Part shown: in pieces, positions 9,446 to 17,595 of the stretch
How positions within the stretch are numbered: the stretch's first letter is position 1
Layout of the letters: every line of letters starts with the position of its first letter
From: Vibrio sp. ED004
GTDB lineage: Bacteria > Pseudomonadota > Gammaproteobacteria > Enterobacterales > Vibrionaceae
DNA: 64,000 bases
Assembly: GCF_023206395.1 (NCBI RefSeq)
Contig: NZ_CP066149.1
Location: forward strand, 2,728,001-2,792,000
Reading direction: 5' to 3'
Position numbers and translations under genes: made by a program
Notes under the pieces: model-generated
Told to the model about the DNA's origin: nothing
The model's input: the letters and a program-made list of their open reading frames with translations, nothing else
Databases searched by the model: none

Positions 9446-10636
9446 ATGTTGAATCGTATCTCTAGCTTCCATAATTATCAGTCAGTACAAAACGACTTGC
9501 GCCGTCAAGAGAACAAGGTGCATCACAACCAAGCGCAACTTGCTTCGGGTAAGAAGTTACAGTCGCCAAGTGATGACCCATTAGCGACGCACTATTTACA
9601 GAACATTGGTCAGCAGTCAGAACAGCTTAAACAGTATGTAGATGCGATTACGCTAGTCAGAAACCGTCTTGAGCATCATGAGGTATTGGTTTCTAACACT
9701 GAAGGCTTTGCTGATGAAGCAAAACGAACCGTGATGGAAATGATCAACGGTGCGCTTTCTCCAGAAGACCGTTTAGCTAAGAAGCGTGAAATTCAAGAAC
9801 TGGCGAATAACTTCCTGCATTTAGCCAACTCTCAAGATGAGTCGGGTAACTACACATTTGCGGGCACTAAACCAAAGAATCAGCCTTTCTTTCGAGATAA
9901 TCAAGGAAACGTGACTTATCAAGGTGATGACTACCAACGCAAGATGCGAGTGGCAAGCAGCTTTGAAATGGCAATGAATGATCCGGGCAGCAAGATGTTT
10001 ATGGAAATAGACAACCCGTTCGGTGACTACGAGCCTCAGTATGAACTAGAGTCTGCTTCTGAGTTATTGCTAGAGCGCGCGACCAACAGAACTAAAGATT
10101 CATCAACGTACAAAGTGACGTTTGTTGATATGCAGACCGGAAACTACGCCTACCAGCTTGAGAAAGATGGGACAGTAGTCGCCGCGGAAGATTTTGATCC
10201 TTCGACAGGCATTGTCTACGAAGGGCTGAATATCCAACTTAAAGGCCAGATCACGAAAGGTGACTCGATCACCTTAGAGCCGAGAAAGACATTCTCTATC
10301 TTTGATACGTTTAAAGAAGCCGCTGAACAGGCTGAAAACCCAGTATCGGATGCATCGGCAACGGCGAAATTGCACCAAGTAACAGAAGAGTTTCATGCTG
10401 CGTTTATCCATTTAACTAAGGCGAGAACCGATGTCGGTGCACGCTTGAGTACTTTGGATATTCAAGAACAACAACATGAAGATTTTAAGTTGTCTTTGGC
10501 GAAAGCGAAAAGCAACTTTGAAGACTTGGATTATTCGAAAGCCATCATTGAATTCAATGAAAACTCTCGAGCGCTCCAAGCTTCACAACAAGCGTTTGGT
10601 AAAACTAAAGACCTGACCTTGTTTAACTATATTTAA
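9446..10636 (+). CDS. flgL: FlgL, hook-filament junction protein HAP3
   Basis: 396 aa. The N-terminal region resembles flagellin (MLNRISSFHNYQSVQNDLRR, then LASGKKLQSPSDDP) and the C-terminus has the paired helix (LDIQEQQHEDFKLSLAKAKS, DLDYSKAIIEFNE). It is longer than enteric FlgL because of a central insertion, as in other Vibrio. GGAAGG precedes the ATG. It ends the flgKL unit and is followed by a 410-bp spacer full of hairpins. Confidence 0.96.
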   Translation: MLNRISSFHNYQSVQNDLRRQENKVHHNQAQLASGKKLQSPSDDPLATHYLQNIGQQSEQLKQYVDAITLVRNRLEHHEVLVSNTEGFADEAKRTVMEMINGALSPEDRLAKKREIQELANNFLHLANSQDESGNYTFAGTKPKNQPFFRDNQGNVTYQGDDYQRKMRVASSFEMAMNDPGSKMFMEIDNPFGDYEPQYELESASELLLERATNRTKDSSTYKVTFVDMQTGNYAYQLEKDGTVVAAEDFDPSTGIVYEGLNIQLKGQITKGDSITLEPRKTFSIFDTFKEAAEQAENPVSDASATAKLHQVTEEFHAAFIHLTKARTDVGARLSTLDIQEQQHEDFKLSLAKAKSNFEDLDYSKAIIEFNENSRALQASQQAFGKTKDLTLFNYI

Positions 10637-10860
10637 CGATCTAGTGGTGAACTGCTGTTCATCACGGAGTCGATTCTTTGCCTTATGTGCTATGCCATAC
10701 GTGCGAATGACTCCAATGCTTGCCGCTTTTTTGTACGAAACATTTTGTTTTTCGAGATAGCGGCAAAAAACGGCAATCAGGAGGGTATACGTTGTTTCAC
10801 CCTCAAAGAACAAACAATCATAATCGCGTTTAATTTTGTGTAAGTTTTTGATTTTTATTT
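10637..10860 (+). other. Structured intergenic region after flgL (stacked inverted repeats)
   Basis: No credible gene. Three inverted repeats follow one another. GTGGTGAAC (10644-10652) pairs with GTTCATCAC (10657-10665), one G-U. GGAGTCGATTC (10666-10676) pairs with GAATGACTCC (10705-10714), one bulge. A segment at 10720-10734 pairs with 10763-10776, one interruption. None is a classic terminator except that TTTTTT follows the second. They could be a structured 3' end, an attenuator for flaA readthrough, or a small RNA. Confidence 0.5.
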
Positions 10861-10891
10861 AATTAAAAAATTATTTATACAAGATTAAACT

Positions 10892-10907
10892 TGGCATACA
10901 ACTTGTA
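10892..10907 (+). promoter_or_regulatory. Candidate sigma-54-like promoter of the first flagellin
   Basis: TGGCATACAACTTGTA has GG at 10893-10894 and, 10 nt on, GT (not GC) at 10905-10906. No better GG-N10-GC match is visible between flgL and the flagellin, and no sigma-28 site either. Vibrio flaA is known to be sigma-54/FlrC dependent, which supports this site. It would give a 5' leader of about 130 nt holding two hairpins (10941-10960 and 11011-11029). Confidence 0.5.
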
Positions 10908-11046
10908 TCTGTGTTGGTTATAAATGATTAATACAGATCTTAAACCCTGAATAGGGTTTATCGAGTAATACACGGTCAGTGCTTATCCATATGAGAGTAA
11001 AGCTGGCCGCTTCGCAGAAAGTTTGCGAACTCATAAGGAGAGCAAA

Positions 11047-12183
11047 ATGGCTATCAATGTAAGCACTAACGTATCTGCTATGACAGCACAACGTTACCTG
11101 AATAAAGCGTCTAATGACTTAGCGACTTCTATGGAGCGTTTGTCATCTGGTCACAAGATCAACAGCGCGAAAGACGATGCAGCGGGTCTGCAAATCTCGA
11201 ACCGCTTAACGGCACAATCGCGTGGTCTTGATGTAGCAATGCGTAATGCTAACGACGGTATTTCGATTGCTCAAACCGCTGAAGGTGCGATGAATGAATC
11301 GACCAACGTACTACAACGTATGCGTGATCTAGCGATTCAATCATCAAACGGTACTAACTCTCCAGCAGAGCGTACAGCACTGAATCAAGAGTCAATGGCA
11401 CTTCAAGATGAGCTTAACCGTATCGCGGAAACAACCTCTTTTGGTGGTCGTCGTCTATTGAACGGTTCATTTGGTGAAGCCTCGTTCCAGATTGGTTCTA
11501 ACTCTGGTGAAGCGATGATCATGGCGTTAACTAGCATTCGTGCCGATGATTTCCGCATGGGTGGTACTACGTTTGATTCAGAAAACGCGAAAGATAAAGA
11601 TTGGCAAGTGCCGCCAACCGCAAGCGATCTTAAGTTTGAATTTAAGACTAAAGCGGGCGAAGACATCATTCTAGATATCAACACCAAAGCAGGTGACGAT
11701 ATTGAAGAACTGGCGACTTACATTAATGGTCAATCTGATCTAGTGAACGCATCGGTTACCGATGAAGGCCGTTTACAGCTGTTCGTTGCTGAACCAGATC
11801 TTGAGGGCTCAATGTCTATCTCTGGTGGTCTAGCATCTGAGCTAGGTATTAAGAGTGAAGGCCGTGCAACATCAGTTCAAGATATCAGCCTAACAAGCGT
11901 TGCAGGTTCACAGAACGCAATCAGTGTGATTGATTCTGCAATGAAGTACGTAGATTCACAGCGTGCTGATTTGGGTGCGAAACAGAACCGTCTAAGCCAC
12001 AGCATTAATAACTTGGCAAACGTACAAGAGAACGTAGACGCTTCTAACAGCCGAATCAAAGATACGGACTTTGCGAAAGAGACGACGCAAATGACCAAGT
12101 CACAAATTCTGCAACAAGCAGGTACTTCGATACTTGCTCAAGCAAAACAGTTGCCTAACTCTGCAATGACATTATTGCAATAG
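11047..12183 (+). CDS. flaA: Flagellin, FlaA type (first of three)
   Basis: 378 aa from the ATG at 11047 ([18 protein letters not shown]), with AAGGAG just upstream; an in-frame ATG 24 bp earlier lies before the ribosome site and is rejected. N- and C-terminal flagellin domains are complete ([35 protein letters not shown]). Features such as [18 protein letters not shown] and the end [10 protein letters not shown] resemble Vibrio cholerae FlaA, the core flagellin, which also follows flgL. Naming differs among Vibrio species (flaC in some). Confidence 0.9.
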   Translation: MAINVSTNVSAMTAQRYLNKASNDLATSMERLSSGHKINSAKDDAAGLQISNRLTAQSRGLDVAMRNANDGISIAQTAEGAMNESTNVLQRMRDLAIQSSNGTNSPAERTALNQESMALQDELNRIAETTSFGGRRLLNGSFGEASFQIGSNSGEAMIMALTSIRADDFRMGGTTFDSENAKDKDWQVPPTASDLKFEFKTKAGEDIILDINTKAGDDIEELATYINGQSDLVNASVTDEGRLQLFVAEPDLEGSMSISGGLASELGIKSEGRATSVQDISLTSVAGSQNAISVIDSAMKYVDSQRADLGAKQNRLSHSINNLANVQENVDASNSRIKDTDFAKETTQMTKSQILQQAGTSILAQAKQLPNSAMTLLQ

Positions 12184-12375
12184 TTATTGGTTGAACTTGC
12201 TTCTCGTGTTCAGACGTGAGCCATGCAGCAAGGGAAACTGGCAAGCATACTTACTATTGAGTGTTTAGCTCTCTCATCTCTCACCTGCTATCCATTTTTA
12301 CGGTAAGAATGCAACGGCAAGTCGGAAATGTGTTCATTTCTCGATGATCTCCACACAGGCTCTGACGCGCCAACT

Positions 12376-12410
12376 AGCCCCGGTTCTCTCAAAGGAAAAG
12401 GGGCTTTTTC
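12376..12410 (+). terminator. Terminator after the first flagellin
   Basis: AGCCCC (12376-12381) pairs with GGGGCT (12400-12405) across an 18-nt loop, followed by TTTTT. It lies 193 bp after the stop, so the mRNA would have a long 3' end. Confidence 0.7.
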
Positions 12411-12735
12411 CTTTCTGACGTCTACCTTTCTGTTTCTTTACTATCTACTGAGTTTGCCTAGCCGATTCTCAACTCCAGTTCTCAACCTTGAATTAACTTC
12501 ACCTACTACCGCGGAAAATATCCCACCTCAATGTACTAAATCTGTCCGCATAGAGGATCTTTGATGATCGCTCATTTCTATACGTTGACCAATTTCTACG
12601 GCGATCAGCCTTTTTTTTGAACAGTTCGAGATCTTGTACTAATTGAAGTCTGCAGTTGTTATAGAAAAATGTAATATTTAAGTATCTGAAAAATATTAAT
12701 TTAATAATTTTTTTGTGGTTTTTTAAAAGTTTTTC
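12411..12735. other. Intergenic spacer without recognised gene
   Basis: The only open frame across this part of the spacer (about 78 codons from 12328) has no ribosome site and no recognisable protein. An AT-rich block (about 12660-12735) leads to the sigma-28 site of the second flagellin. A weak GGC/GCC hairpin followed by eight T lies near 12600-12617. I see nothing else. Confidence 0.5.
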
Positions 12736-12762
12736 TAAAGCTTCTGAATTTCGCGCCGTTAT
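12736..12762 (+). promoter_or_regulatory. Sigma-28 (FliA) promoter of the second flagellin
   Basis: TAAAGCTT (12736-12743), 11 nt, GCCGTTAT (12755-12762) closely matches the FliA consensus TAAAGTTT-N11-GCCGATAA. Transcription would begin near 12769, about 76 nt before the ATG. The third flagellin has an almost identical site. Confidence 0.88.
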
Positions 12763-12844
12763 TAAAAGTAACTTTGAGAGAACTACTTTGGTTTTCCGAG
12801 ACGTCGGAAACCGCTATACCGGAAAATCAATTGGAGAAATCACC

Positions 12845-13978
12845 ATGGCAGTGAATGTAAATACAAACGTTTCAGCGATGACAGCGCAACGTTACCTAAA
12901 CAACGCAAACAGCGCACAACAAACATCAATGGAGCGTCTAGCTTCAGGTTCTAAAATCAACAGCGCAAAAGATGACGCTGCAGGCCTACAAATCTCGAAC
13001 CGTTTAAACGTTCAGAGTCGTGGTCTTGATGTTGCTGTACGTAACGCGAACGACGGTATCTCTATTGCACAAACTGCTGAAGGTGCAATGAACGAGACAA
13101 CGAACATCCTGCAACGTATGCGTGATTTGTCTCTACAATCTTCAAACGGCTCAAACTCAAAATCTGAGCGTGTAGCGATTCAAGAAGAAGTAACAGCACT
13201 GAACGACGAACTAAACCGTATCGCGGAAACGACGTCTTTTGGTGGCAACAAGCTGCTTAACGGTACTCACGGTACTAAGTCATTCCAAATCGGTGCAGAC
13301 AACGGTGAAGCGGTAATGCTTCAACTGAAAGACATGCGCTCTGATAACGCTCAGATGGGTGGTAAGAGCTACCAAACTGAGAACGCGAAAGACAAAGACT
13401 GGAACGTTCAAGCGGGCTCTAACGACCTAAAATTGTCGTTCACTGACAACTTCGGTCAAGCACAAGAGATCGACATCAGCGCAAAAGCGGGTGACGACAT
13501 CGAAGAGCTAGCGACTTACATCAACGGTCAACAAGATTCTGTTAAAGCGTCTGTTACTGAAGACGGCAAGCTACAAATGTTCACAGGCAACAACAAAGTG
13601 AGCGGCGATGTGTCTTTCTCTGGCGGTCTTGCGGGTGAGCTAGGTATTCAAGCAGCTAAAGACGTAACGGTTGATACTATCGATGTAACATCTGTTGGCG
13701 GCGCACAAGAGTCTGTAGCAGTAATCGATGCGGCACTTAAGTACGTAGACAGCCACCGTGCTGAGCTAGGTGCTTTCCAAAACCGTTTCGACCACGCTAT
13801 CAGCAACTTAGACAACATTAACGAAAACGTTAATGCATCTAAGAGCCGTATTAAAGATACGGACTTCGCGAAAGAAACGACTCAGATGACTAAGTCTCAG
13901 ATCCTTTCTCAAGCTTCAAGCTCGATTCTTGCTCAAGCGAAGCAAGCTCCGAACTCGGCACTTAGCCTACTAGGTTAA
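12845..13978 (+). CDS. flaC: Flagellin, FlaC type (second of three)
   Basis: 377 aa from the ATG at 12845 ([18 protein letters not shown]), with TTGGAG 10 bp upstream. The open frame extends to 12713, but this includes the FliA promoter and is rejected. Complete N- and C-terminal flagellin domains are present. The start MAVNVNTN and segment [14 protein letters not shown] resemble V. cholerae FlaC, which likewise follows flaA. The ending [10 protein letters not shown] differs from the [10 protein letters not shown] of the first flagellin. Probably a late (FliA-dependent) filament subunit. Confidence 0.88.
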   Translation: MAVNVNTNVSAMTAQRYLNNANSAQQTSMERLASGSKINSAKDDAAGLQISNRLNVQSRGLDVAVRNANDGISIAQTAEGAMNETTNILQRMRDLSLQSSNGSNSKSERVAIQEEVTALNDELNRIAETTSFGGNKLLNGTHGTKSFQIGADNGEAVMLQLKDMRSDNAQMGGKSYQTENAKDKDWNVQAGSNDLKLSFTDNFGQAQEIDISAKAGDDIEELATYINGQQDSVKASVTEDGKLQMFTGNNKVSGDVSFSGGLAGELGIQAAKDVTVDTIDVTSVGGAQESVAVIDAALKYVDSHRAELGAFQNRFDHAISNLDNINENVNASKSRIKDTDFAKETTQMTKSQILSQASSSILAQAKQAPNSALSLLG

Positions 13979-14077
13979 TCGATTAAAAAGCCACGTTGAC
14001 TATAAGCGTTGTTGAGAAAAAGCGTTAACGTTAGGCTTCCACAAATTAGCTCGTGGTGAGAGATGAGCGCTAAACAG

Positions 14078-14100
14078 ACCCAGCTTCGGCTGGGTTTTTT
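14078..14100 (+). terminator. Terminator after the second flagellin
   Basis: ACCCAGC (14078-14084), TTCG tetraloop, GCTGGGT (14089-14095), with six T at 14095-14100. A textbook intrinsic terminator about 100 bp after the stop codon. Confidence 0.93.
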
Positions 14101-14194
14101 ATTGCCTGCAATTTGGATAAGGGGGAGTTTTGGTGTTGGTAGTTGATTGGAAAGCGAGATTCCCTATCACGCTCAATGGTATGGACTCCCCACC

Positions 14195-14215
14195 TTAACT
14201 GACAGTGTCAGCTAA
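14195..14215. promoter_or_regulatory. Near-perfect palindrome before the transposase
   Basis: CTGACAGTGTCAG (14199-14211) is a perfect palindrome, and flanking TTA/TAA extends it to about 21 bp. It lies just inside the left repeat and 36 bp upstream of the transposase start. It could be an operator or a transposase-binding site; no direct evidence for either. Confidence 0.45.
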
Positions 14216-14250
14216 AGTTACAGGTGCGAACCAAAACAGGAGCCCATACT

Positions 14251-15278
14251 ATGAATAAATTTAACACAATCTCGATTGATTTAGCCAAATCCGTCTTTCA
14301 AGTCGCGGTATTTAACCGCCATGGAAAGCGTAAGTTGAACCAAGCTATGTCTAAAAAAAGAAAATGCTAACGGTCATCAGCCAACACCCTGGCGCGACCA
14401 TTTGCATAGAGGCCTGTGCGGCATCTCATTATTGGGGACGAACGTTTCAAAGCCGTGGTCATACCGTCAAAATGATACCTCCCCAAAAAGTGAAGCCATA
14501 TCGCTGTGGTAATAAGAACGATGCTAATGATGCTATCGCGATTTACGAAGCTTCCTTACGCTCCGATATTCATGCGGTACCAGTAAAAACACCTGAGCAG
14601 CAAGATATCGCTATGCTGCTGAGTTTAAGACAAAGCTATATAAAACAACGCACAGCAGTAAGTCTACGGATCCGTGGCTATGCAGCGGAATGTGGAATTA
14701 CCTTCCCACAAGGAGCCAATAAACTGCGAGAACTGCTCCCTCTCGTTATCGAAGATGCAGAGAATGAATTAACACTGACAACTCGATTCGTTCTCCGAGA
14801 ATTACATGCTCAGCTACTAAGTCTTGATGAGCCTATCGAGAGAGTTGAATTGCAACTTATAGACTTTGCAAAGCAAATACCCGCTTGCCAGTTATTAATC
14901 ACTTTACGAGGTGTACGTTGGGTGATTGCAAGTGCCATTTTTTCCCGCCTAGGTGACGCTTCGGCCTATAGAAATGGGCGAGGGGCTAGTGCGAGCTTAG
15001 GTTTAGTTCCGGCTCATACTGGCAGTGGTGGTAAGAACAAAAACCACGGAATAAGTAAATCAGGTGATAAAACCTTACGCTCTCTTGTCGTTCATGGAGC
15101 AAGAGCAGTGGTAGCGAATATCCGAGATAAAGAAGATCGCTTAAGTTGCTGGATACGAAACTTGTTAGAAAGAAAGTCGTTTAACCAAGTAGTTGTCGCC
15201 CTTGCTAACAAAACGATCAGAATGGCTTGTGCCATGCTGAAGAGCAATCGATCTTATAATGAAACGTTACTCGCTTAA
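14251..15278 (+). pseudogene. IS110-family transposase, frameshifted near codon 37
   Basis: The protein begins MNKFNTISIDLAKSVFQV at 14251 after AGGAG, runs 39 codons and stops at 14368. A second open frame, shifted by one base, continues from about 14364 for 304 aa. The break is at an A7 tract (14353-14359). Joined, the product (about 343 aa) has the DEDD RuvC-like residues: D10, then E16, D53 and D56 counted in the second part (CIEACA, KNDANDA). The C-terminal part has the serine motif region (GLVPAHTGSGGKNKNHGISK). Either an inactivating indel, a sequencing error in the homopolymer, or slippage by the ribosome. Confidence 0.85.
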
Positions 15279-15516
15279 CAATTGATTTTATAAGGTTAAG
15301 GGAGACATCAATCCCCCATGTAAGCAAGTAAATTATGGTAAAGAGTGAGCATAGCAAGCAAGAGAAACTCTGAGAGGGACGAAGGTGATAATACACCACA
15401 CGCTCGATAAGAACTTTTGCTGAGTGGATTAAGCCATAGAGGTTCGGGGTAGCTCCCCATAAAGAAACCGAATATACGTGCACTTGCGTACCTTTACTCG
15501 TTTCCTTGCAATACTA
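15279..15516 (+). ncRNA. Non-coding tail of the IS, candidate bridge/seek RNA region
   Basis: 238 bp without a gene between the transposase stop and the right repeat. IS1111-group elements carry their target-guiding RNA on this side. Visible hairpins include GGGA/TCCC (15300-15315) and GGGG-TAGCT-CCCC (15446-15458) with GGTT/AACC outside it. Presence of an RNA is inferred from element type and position; its ends and guide loops cannot be set from one copy. Confidence 0.35.
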
Positions 15517-15542
15517 GGGGAGTCCATATACGTTCCTCATTG

Positions 15543-15646
15543 TAGGGAATGACGGGAATTGGAAAATGATTTCCTCGCTCACTACATCGAAGCAGTCTTT
15601 CGTCATCCCAGAATCGAGTAGAACGAGATATCAGGGGTCTCTTTTG
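15543..15646. repeat. REP-like palindromic intergenic repeat beside the IS
   Basis: GGGAATGACG (15545-15554) is matched in inverted form by CGTCATCCC (15601-15609), with one extra base. TAGGGAAT (15543-15550) is also the inverse of ATTCCCTA (14159-14166) on the far side of the IS. A further segment to about 15646 continues in a similar style (CGTCATCCCAGAATCGAG...). Such short palindromes are frequent between Vibrio genes; copy number in this genome is unknown. Confidence 0.5.
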
Positions 15647-15778
15647 GTTTTATATTCAACACCACGCTCATTAACTTAAATAATGGGGCAACTTTAGCGA
15701 ATGTCGCCCTATTAATTGAAGCCCGATCACACTTTCCTTTGTTGTTGAAAAGAATATGAAAAAAAGCGCATTTTTTAT

Positions 15779-15805
15779 TAAAGCTTCTAATTAAGGGGCC
15801 GTTAA
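15779..15805 (+). promoter_or_regulatory. Sigma-28 (FliA) promoter of the third flagellin
   Basis: TAAAGCTT (15779-15786), 11 nt, GCCGTTAA (15798-15805). Except for the last base this equals the site before the second flagellin, and the first two bases of the spacer (CT) are also shared. Start of transcription near 15812 gives a leader of about 124 nt. Confidence 0.88.
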
Positions 15806-15935
15806 AGGGATTGAGAGAAATGATATGTACCAATGTAAGGTGAGAGAGACACTGGTGCATAAACAAAATTGACATGTATTTGTGTGAGGTGAGAGTCACA
15901 TAAGTACATTAAAAAATGCCTAAAGGAGATCAACT

Positions 15936-17066
15936 ATGGCGATTAATGTAAGCACAAATGTGTCTGCAATGACGGCTCAGCGCTACCTAAATAGCGCAGC
16001 TGAAGGTACTCAAAAATCAATGGAGCGTTTGTCTTCTGGCTATAAAATCAATAGCGCAAAAGATGATGCTGCAGGCCTACAAATCTCTAACCGCTTAACG
16101 TCGCAAAGTCGTGGCCTAGATATGGCTGTAAAAAACGCGAATGACGGTATCTCTATTGCACAGACAGCTGAAGGTGCAATGAATGAGTCAACCAACATTC
16201 TGCAACGTATGCGTGACCTTTCTCTTCAATCTTCAAACGGTTCGAACAGCAAATCTGAACGTGTTGCGATCCAAGAAGAAGTCTCTGCTCTAAACACAGA
16301 ACTTAACCGTATTGCTGAAACGACCTCTTTTGGTGGTAACAAGCTTCTTAACGGTACTTACGGCAGCCAATCTTTCCAAATCGGTGCAGATTCTGGTGAA
16401 GCAGTAATGCTTACAATGAATAACATGCGTACTGACACTCAAGACATGGGTGGCAAGAGCTACGGCGTTACAGAAGGCAAAGATGCTTCTTGGCGTGTAG
16501 GTGCAGGTGCTGACTTAACGATCAAATACAACGATAAGTTTGGTGAAGCACAAGAGTTGTCTATTTCTGCGAAGGAAGGCAACGACATGGAAGAGCTAGC
16601 AACTTACATCAACGGTCAAAGCCAAGACGTTAAAGCGTCAGTAGGCGAAGGCGGTAAACTGCAACTTTTCGCCTCAAGCCAAAAAGTTGAAGGCGATGTT
16701 GAGTTCGGTGGCAGCCTTGCTGGTGAACTAGGTATCGGAGCTGGTAAAGACGTTACCGTTAACGACATCGACGTAACTTCGGTTGCTGGTGCAAACGAAG
16801 CGGTATCGATCATTGATGGCGCACTAAAATCTGTTGATAGTAACCGTGCATCTCTTGGTGCTTTCCAAAACCGTTTTGACCACGCAATCAGCAACTTAGA
16901 CAACATCAACGAAAACGTTAATGCATCTAAGAGCCGTATCAAGGATACCGATTACGCGAAAGAAACAACGGCAATGACGAAGTCTCAAATCCTACAACAG
17001 GCGAGTACTTCTATCTTAGCTCAAGCAAAACAATCACCATCAGCAGCTCTAAGCTTATTGGGCTAA
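15936..17066 (+). CDS. Flagellin, FlaB/FlaD type (third of three)
   Basis: 376 aa, ATG at 15936 preceded by AAAGGAGATC. Complete flagellin N- and C-terminal domains ([35 protein letters not shown]), ending [10 protein letters not shown]. The segment [17 protein letters not shown] resembles the FlaB/FlaD group of Vibrio. It directly precedes flaG, the place of flaB in V. cholerae and flaA in V. parahaemolyticus, so I give no symbol. FliA-dependent by its promoter. Confidence 0.92.
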   Translation: MAINVSTNVSAMTAQRYLNSAAEGTQKSMERLSSGYKINSAKDDAAGLQISNRLTSQSRGLDMAVKNANDGISIAQTAEGAMNESTNILQRMRDLSLQSSNGSNSKSERVAIQEEVSALNTELNRIAETTSFGGNKLLNGTYGSQSFQIGADSGEAVMLTMNNMRTDTQDMGGKSYGVTEGKDASWRVGAGADLTIKYNDKFGEAQELSISAKEGNDMEELATYINGQSQDVKASVGEGGKLQLFASSQKVEGDVEFGGSLAGELGIGAGKDVTVNDIDVTSVAGANEAVSIIDGALKSVDSNRASLGAFQNRFDHAISNLDNINENVNASKSRIKDTDYAKETTAMTKSQILQQASTSILAQAKQSPSAALSLLG

Positions 17067-17111
17067 ACTTACTTCGGTAAGTAGCGGTAAACTCTACTCT
17101 GGGTAGAGTTT
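17067..17111 (+). other. Two tandem hairpins between flagellin 3 and flaG
   Basis: ACTTAC-TTCG-GTAAGT (17067-17082) begins right at the flagellin stop, followed by AAACTCTAC (17089-17097) paired with GTAGAGTTT (17103-17111). The T run is short, so termination is probably partial. It could limit flaG-fliD expression relative to flagellin or protect the flagellin mRNA 3' end. Confidence 0.6.
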
Positions 17112-17147
17112 TACTGTATGGCTCATAAAGGAGGGAGGGAGAGTGTT

Positions 17148-17573
17148 ATGGAAATATCATCCAACGCATCGAACATCCAGCCTTATGGCTCACCTAATGG
17201 CATTAAATTTGCAAGCGATGAAGGTAGTAGTGCGTCGAGCACTTCACGACTGAAAGAAGCAACACCTTATGGCAAGGTAGAGAAATCGAAAGAGGAAGCT
17301 ACCGAAGCGGCGATTCAATTAGCTCAACATAGACAAGAGCTGAATGATGAAGAGCGAGTCAAGATGGTGGAGAAGGTAAACGAGTTTATCTCTTCTCTCA
17401 ATAAGGGTGTTGCCTTTAAAGTCGATGAAGAGTCAGGTAGGGATGTGGTGACCATTTATGAGACCACAACCGGTGATATTATTCGCCAAATACCCGATGA
17501 AGAAATGCTTGAAATTCTAAGACGCCTAGCAGCCCAAAACTCGAATAGTCGAATATTTGAGGTGAAGGTTTAA
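17148..17573 (+). CDS. flaG: FlaG family protein
   Basis: 141 aa from the ATG at 17148 (MEISSNASNIQ), with AAAGGAGGGAGGGAG just upstream; the frame is open from 17118 but that part overlaps the ribosome site. The C-terminal half is the FlaG domain (VDEESGRDVVTIYETTTGDIIRQIPDEEML). FlaG is a small protein found before fliD that affects filament length; its mechanism is unclear. 22 bp separate it from fliD. Confidence 0.92.
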   Translation: MEISSNASNIQPYGSPNGIKFASDEGSSASSTSRLKEATPYGKVEKSKEEATEAAIQLAQHRQELNDEERVKMVEKVNEFISSLNKGVAFKVDEESGRDVVTIYETTTGDIIRQIPDEEMLEILRRLAAQNSNSRIFEVKV

Positions 17574-17595
17574 GTCGTATTATTGAGGTGGTTTA

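Larger units (their letters stand above)
14180..15528 (+). mobile_element. IS110-family (IS1111-like) insertion sequence
   Basis: A transposase reading frame is flanked by a perfect 12-bp inverted repeat: TATGGACTCCCC at 14180-14191 and GGGGAGTCCATA at 15517-15528. The true tips probably lie a few bases further out, since IS1111-group elements have subterminal repeats and make no target duplication; I cannot place them exactly. Length between repeats is 1349 bp. It lies between flagellins 2 and 3, inside what looks like a palindromic repeat (14159-14166 with 15543-15550). The long non-coding part is at the 3' side of the transposase, as expected for the IS1111 group. Confidence 0.85.

Noticed and set aside
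10583..10813. 76-codon open frame on the - strand after flgL
   Set aside because: Covers the inverted-repeat region and the flgL end; sequence looks like translated hairpins.
12328..12564. 78-codon open frame between flagellins 1 and 2
   Set aside because: No ribosome site, contains a terminator, composition unlike neighbouring proteins.
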